Assembly (NCBI GenBank): GCA_017462605.1
Contig: JAFTQV010000091.1
Span: forward strand, 1 to 44,496
Reading direction: 5' to 3'
Length of the DNA: 44,496 nt
Source: Clostridia bacterium
Lineage (GTDB): Bacteria > Bacillota > Clostridia > Oscillospirales > CAG-272
Shown: positions 42,650-44,496 of the stretch, one piece after another
How the letters are laid out: every line of letters begins with the position of its first letter
Numbering within the stretch: position 1 is the stretch's first letter
The notes under the pieces: model-generated
Told to the model about the DNA's origin: nothing
Seen by the model: only the letters and a program-made list of their open reading frames with translations
Database searches by the model: none
Made by a program: the position numbers and the translations under genes

Positions 42650-44496
42650 ATGAGTAAAAAAATCTTTCTTTCAATAGTATCGCTGCTTTTAATCTTATCA
42701 ATGCTCATTTCATGCGCAAAAAAACCTAACAATGATGGATCAATCGATAATAATGACGGTTCAACCGAAAACAACGTAGCAAACAACAATGAAAGCGAAG
42801 AAAAAATCCTTTACACCGGTAAAAATTCTTATAACAATATTGCCGGAGATAAATTAGTCGTTTCACTTTTTTCACGATATGACCCCTTAAGTTATACAGC
42901 TGATAGTTTTTCAGAAGTAAATTGTGAAAAACTTGAGGTCAAAACGATTGCAAACGATACGTTTCTTTATCTTTCTATACCGCTTATCGATAAAAGCGAT
43001 GAATTATCCGATAAAAACGAAGAAAACCTTATAAGTGCATTAAGAACAATAGAAAAAAGAGACGATGTAAAAGCAGTTTTTCCAAAATACAAAAAGATTA
43101 TATGCACAACTCCCATAAACGCAGATTTCTCGGAAAATGAACTTACTATAACGCCTTTCCCGGAATACAATAACTATAAATACACCGTGGATGATTTCAA
43201 AGAAATTAATTGCATATCAATAAAAGAACTGCTGCCTCCGAAGCACGGCGAACTACATAGATGGATTTCTTTAGAGATACCGGGAAATGATAAAGAAAAC
43301 GTATTGGCTGCTATAAAGAAGCTTGAAAAAAGAGAAGATATTGCATTTGCAGACCCCAGCTTCTATTTTTCATATGAGAATTACACCAGCGATCCCTTTT
43401 GCAATGATTCTGATCAATGGGCAATTAGTAAAATCAACTTGTCTTCCGCTTGGAATATACTATCCGGCGGTTCCACTGTGACGGTTGGCGTTATTGATGG
43501 CGGAATTGATAATCAACACCCCGATTTAGCAGGCCGCATTAATGTTTCTTTAAGTAAAGACTTTTATGAAAACGCTGAAACAGGAGATGTTCTAGCTCCG
43601 TTTGCGGATAGAAACGGACACGGTACATTCGTTGCGGGAATAATAAATGCGCAAGGTAATAATGGAAGCGGAACAGCAGGTGTTTCCTGGAAAAACAACG
43701 TCGAATTGGTATCATTAAAAGTGAGCAAATTCAAAGCGAGTGAAAATAAATACGTTATGGATGGAAATTCCGTAATACTAGCAATTAATCATGCATCCGC
43801 AACCGGGATAGACATTATAAATGCTTCTTATGGATTATATCCTGAGTTGCAAAATACAAGCGCAGAATATATCAATAGACTCAGAAGCGCAATAGATGCT
43901 TATCCGGGGCTTTTTGTATGCTCTGCAGGTAATGATAATTCAAATAATGATTCCTATACACATCTACCCAGTGACAACTGCGATCTTAATAACGTAATAT
44001 CCGTTGGTGCGAGCCAATCGGACGATGATAAATGGCAAAAATCCAATTATGGACAAGAAACAGTCAGTATTTTCGCTCCGGGCGCTTTGATTTTAAGCTG
44101 TTACCCAACATATCTTTGCGGCAATGATTGTAGTTCAACAGGACATGTTGGCGTTGGCTATCATACAATGTCAGGCACATCTATGGCTACCCCTTTTGTA
44201 ACAGGAGTCGCTGCGCTGCTTCTTTCAGCAAACCCAAATCTCACAGCTGAGAATCTCAAAAAGATTATAATGAGCTGTGATGACGATGTATCAGCTCTTT
44301 CGGAGCTTTGTGTTTCCGGCGGAAGATTAAACGCGTATAAAGCAGTAACTCACGTTCATACCAATCGATATGAACAAATAAGCAGCTTTTCTCAACACAA
44401 ATGCATTTGCACCGTATGTGACTACGAGCACCTCGAAGATCACGATTGGAGACTGAAATACGTAGGAGCATCCGTTTCCGGAGATAACGAGCTTTA
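42650..44496 (+). CDS. Subtilisin-like S8 serine protease, lipoprotein (partial, cut by window end)
   Basis: An open frame of 615 codons from ATG at 42650, with AAAGGAGT upstream, to the last base. The signal segment IFLSIVSLLLILSMLISC has a lipobox Cys near residue 22, so it is probably lipid-anchored outside the cell. A pro-region of about 250 residues contains two similar blocks that resemble inhibitor-like propeptides (LRTIEKRDDVKAVFPKYK and IKKLEKREDIAFADPSFYF). The catalytic domain has the triad Asp283 in VGVIDGGID, His324 in RNGHGTFVAG and Ser511 in MSGTSMATPF, plus oxyanion Asn in SAGND. A Cys/His-rich tail (HKCICTVCDYEHLEDHDW) follows. The gene is clearly more AT-rich than the purine operon. 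Confidence 0.9.
   Translation, partial: MSKKIFLSIVSLLLILSMLISCAKKPNNDGSIDNNDGSTENNVANNNESEEKILYTGKNSYNNIAGDKLVVSLFSRYDPLSYTADSFSEVNCEKLEVKTIANDTFLYLSIPLIDKSDELSDKNEENLISALRTIEKRDDVKAVFPKYKKIICTTPINADFSENELTITPFPEYNNYKYTVDDFKEINCISIKELLPPKHGELHRWISLEIPGNDKENVLAAIKKLEKREDIAFADPSFYFSYENYTSDPFCNDSDQWAISKINLSSAWNILSGGSTVTVGVIDGGIDNQHPDLAGRINVSLSKDFYENAETGDVLAPFADRNGHGTFVAGIINAQGNNGSGTAGVSWKNNVELVSLKVSKFKASENKYVMDGNSVILAINHASATGIDIINASYGLYPELQNTSAEYINRLRSAIDAYPGLFVCSAGNDNSNNDSYTHLPSDNCDLNNVISVGASQSDDDKWQKSNYGQETVSIFAPGALILSCYPTYLCGNDCSSTGHVGVGYHTMSGTSMATPFVTGVAALLLSANPNLTAENLKKIIMSCDDDVSALSELCVSGGRLNAYKAVTHVHTNRYEQISSFSQHKCICTVCDYEHLEDHDWRLKYVGASVSGDNEL

Overview
The window looks like chromosomal DNA from an anaerobic Firmicute of class Clostridia, probably gut-associated. 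This is inferred from strong AAGGAG-type ribosome sites, sigma-A promoters with 17-bp spacers, a PerR/rubrerythrin oxidative-stress pair, acetate kinase, formate-tetrahydrofolate ligase, a split PurH (PurO plus a stand-alone AICAR formyltransferase) and a ZTP riboswitch. Base composition is moderate for most of the window and visibly more AT-rich after about 41 kb. No rRNA, tRNA, transposase, phage gene or CRISPR array was found.

Layout. 1-2.7 kb (minus): a partial unknown gene coupled to a sensor kinase and its OmpR-type regulator. 2.8-3.9 kb (minus): perR-like regulator and rubrerythrin, with a promoter, a palindromic operator candidate and a terminator. 3.9-5.0 kb (minus): an M42 aminopeptidase. 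5.2-6.7 kb (plus): a GMP synthase lacking its glutaminase domain, then a 19-bp perfect palindrome, an array of five small hairpins and a four-helix-bundle (IVP/Avd-like) gene, together resembling a small mobile element. 6.8-11.4 kb (plus): ASCH protein, adhesin-like lipoprotein, two small membrane proteins, a CofE-like ligase and a MATE pump. 11.5-17.2 kb (minus): GreA-like factor, a 134-bp inverted-repeat element, and a five-gene operon PHP - NUDIX - CvpA-like - DUF212 - ackA. 17.4-22.1 kb (minus): an operon led by a 1231-residue protein that joins a Clp-type AAA+ module, a receiver-like fold and a soluble FtsH-type AAA+/M41 protease, followed by a YbjN-like protein and an acetyltransferase. 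22.3-27.2 kb: acyl-CoA ligase, GH43-like protein, amidase, EamA transporter and a small membrane protein. 27.3-40.6 kb (plus): a purine operon under a ZTP riboswitch (purE, purC, purF-like, purM, purN, purO, AICAR formyltransferase, purD, purL, fhs). 40.7-44.5 kb: an ECF sigma/anti-sigma pair divergent from a secreted protein and a subtilisin-like lipoprotein cut by the window end.

How the genes work together. The purine operon covers the pathway from PRPP to IMP except purK and purB. PurN and AICAR formyltransferase consume 10-formyl-THF, which fhs makes, and the ZTP riboswitch senses the intermediate that builds up when 10-formyl-THF is short. Two of the amidotransferases here (GuaA and PurF) lack a recognisable glutaminase active site, while PurL keeps one.

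Most notable items: the Clp/receiver-like/FtsH fusion with its YbjN neighbour, the hairpin-array plus four-helix-bundle element at the end of guaA, the PurF that lacks its N-terminal cysteine, and two undescribed palindromic elements (12010-12143 and 30213-30234).
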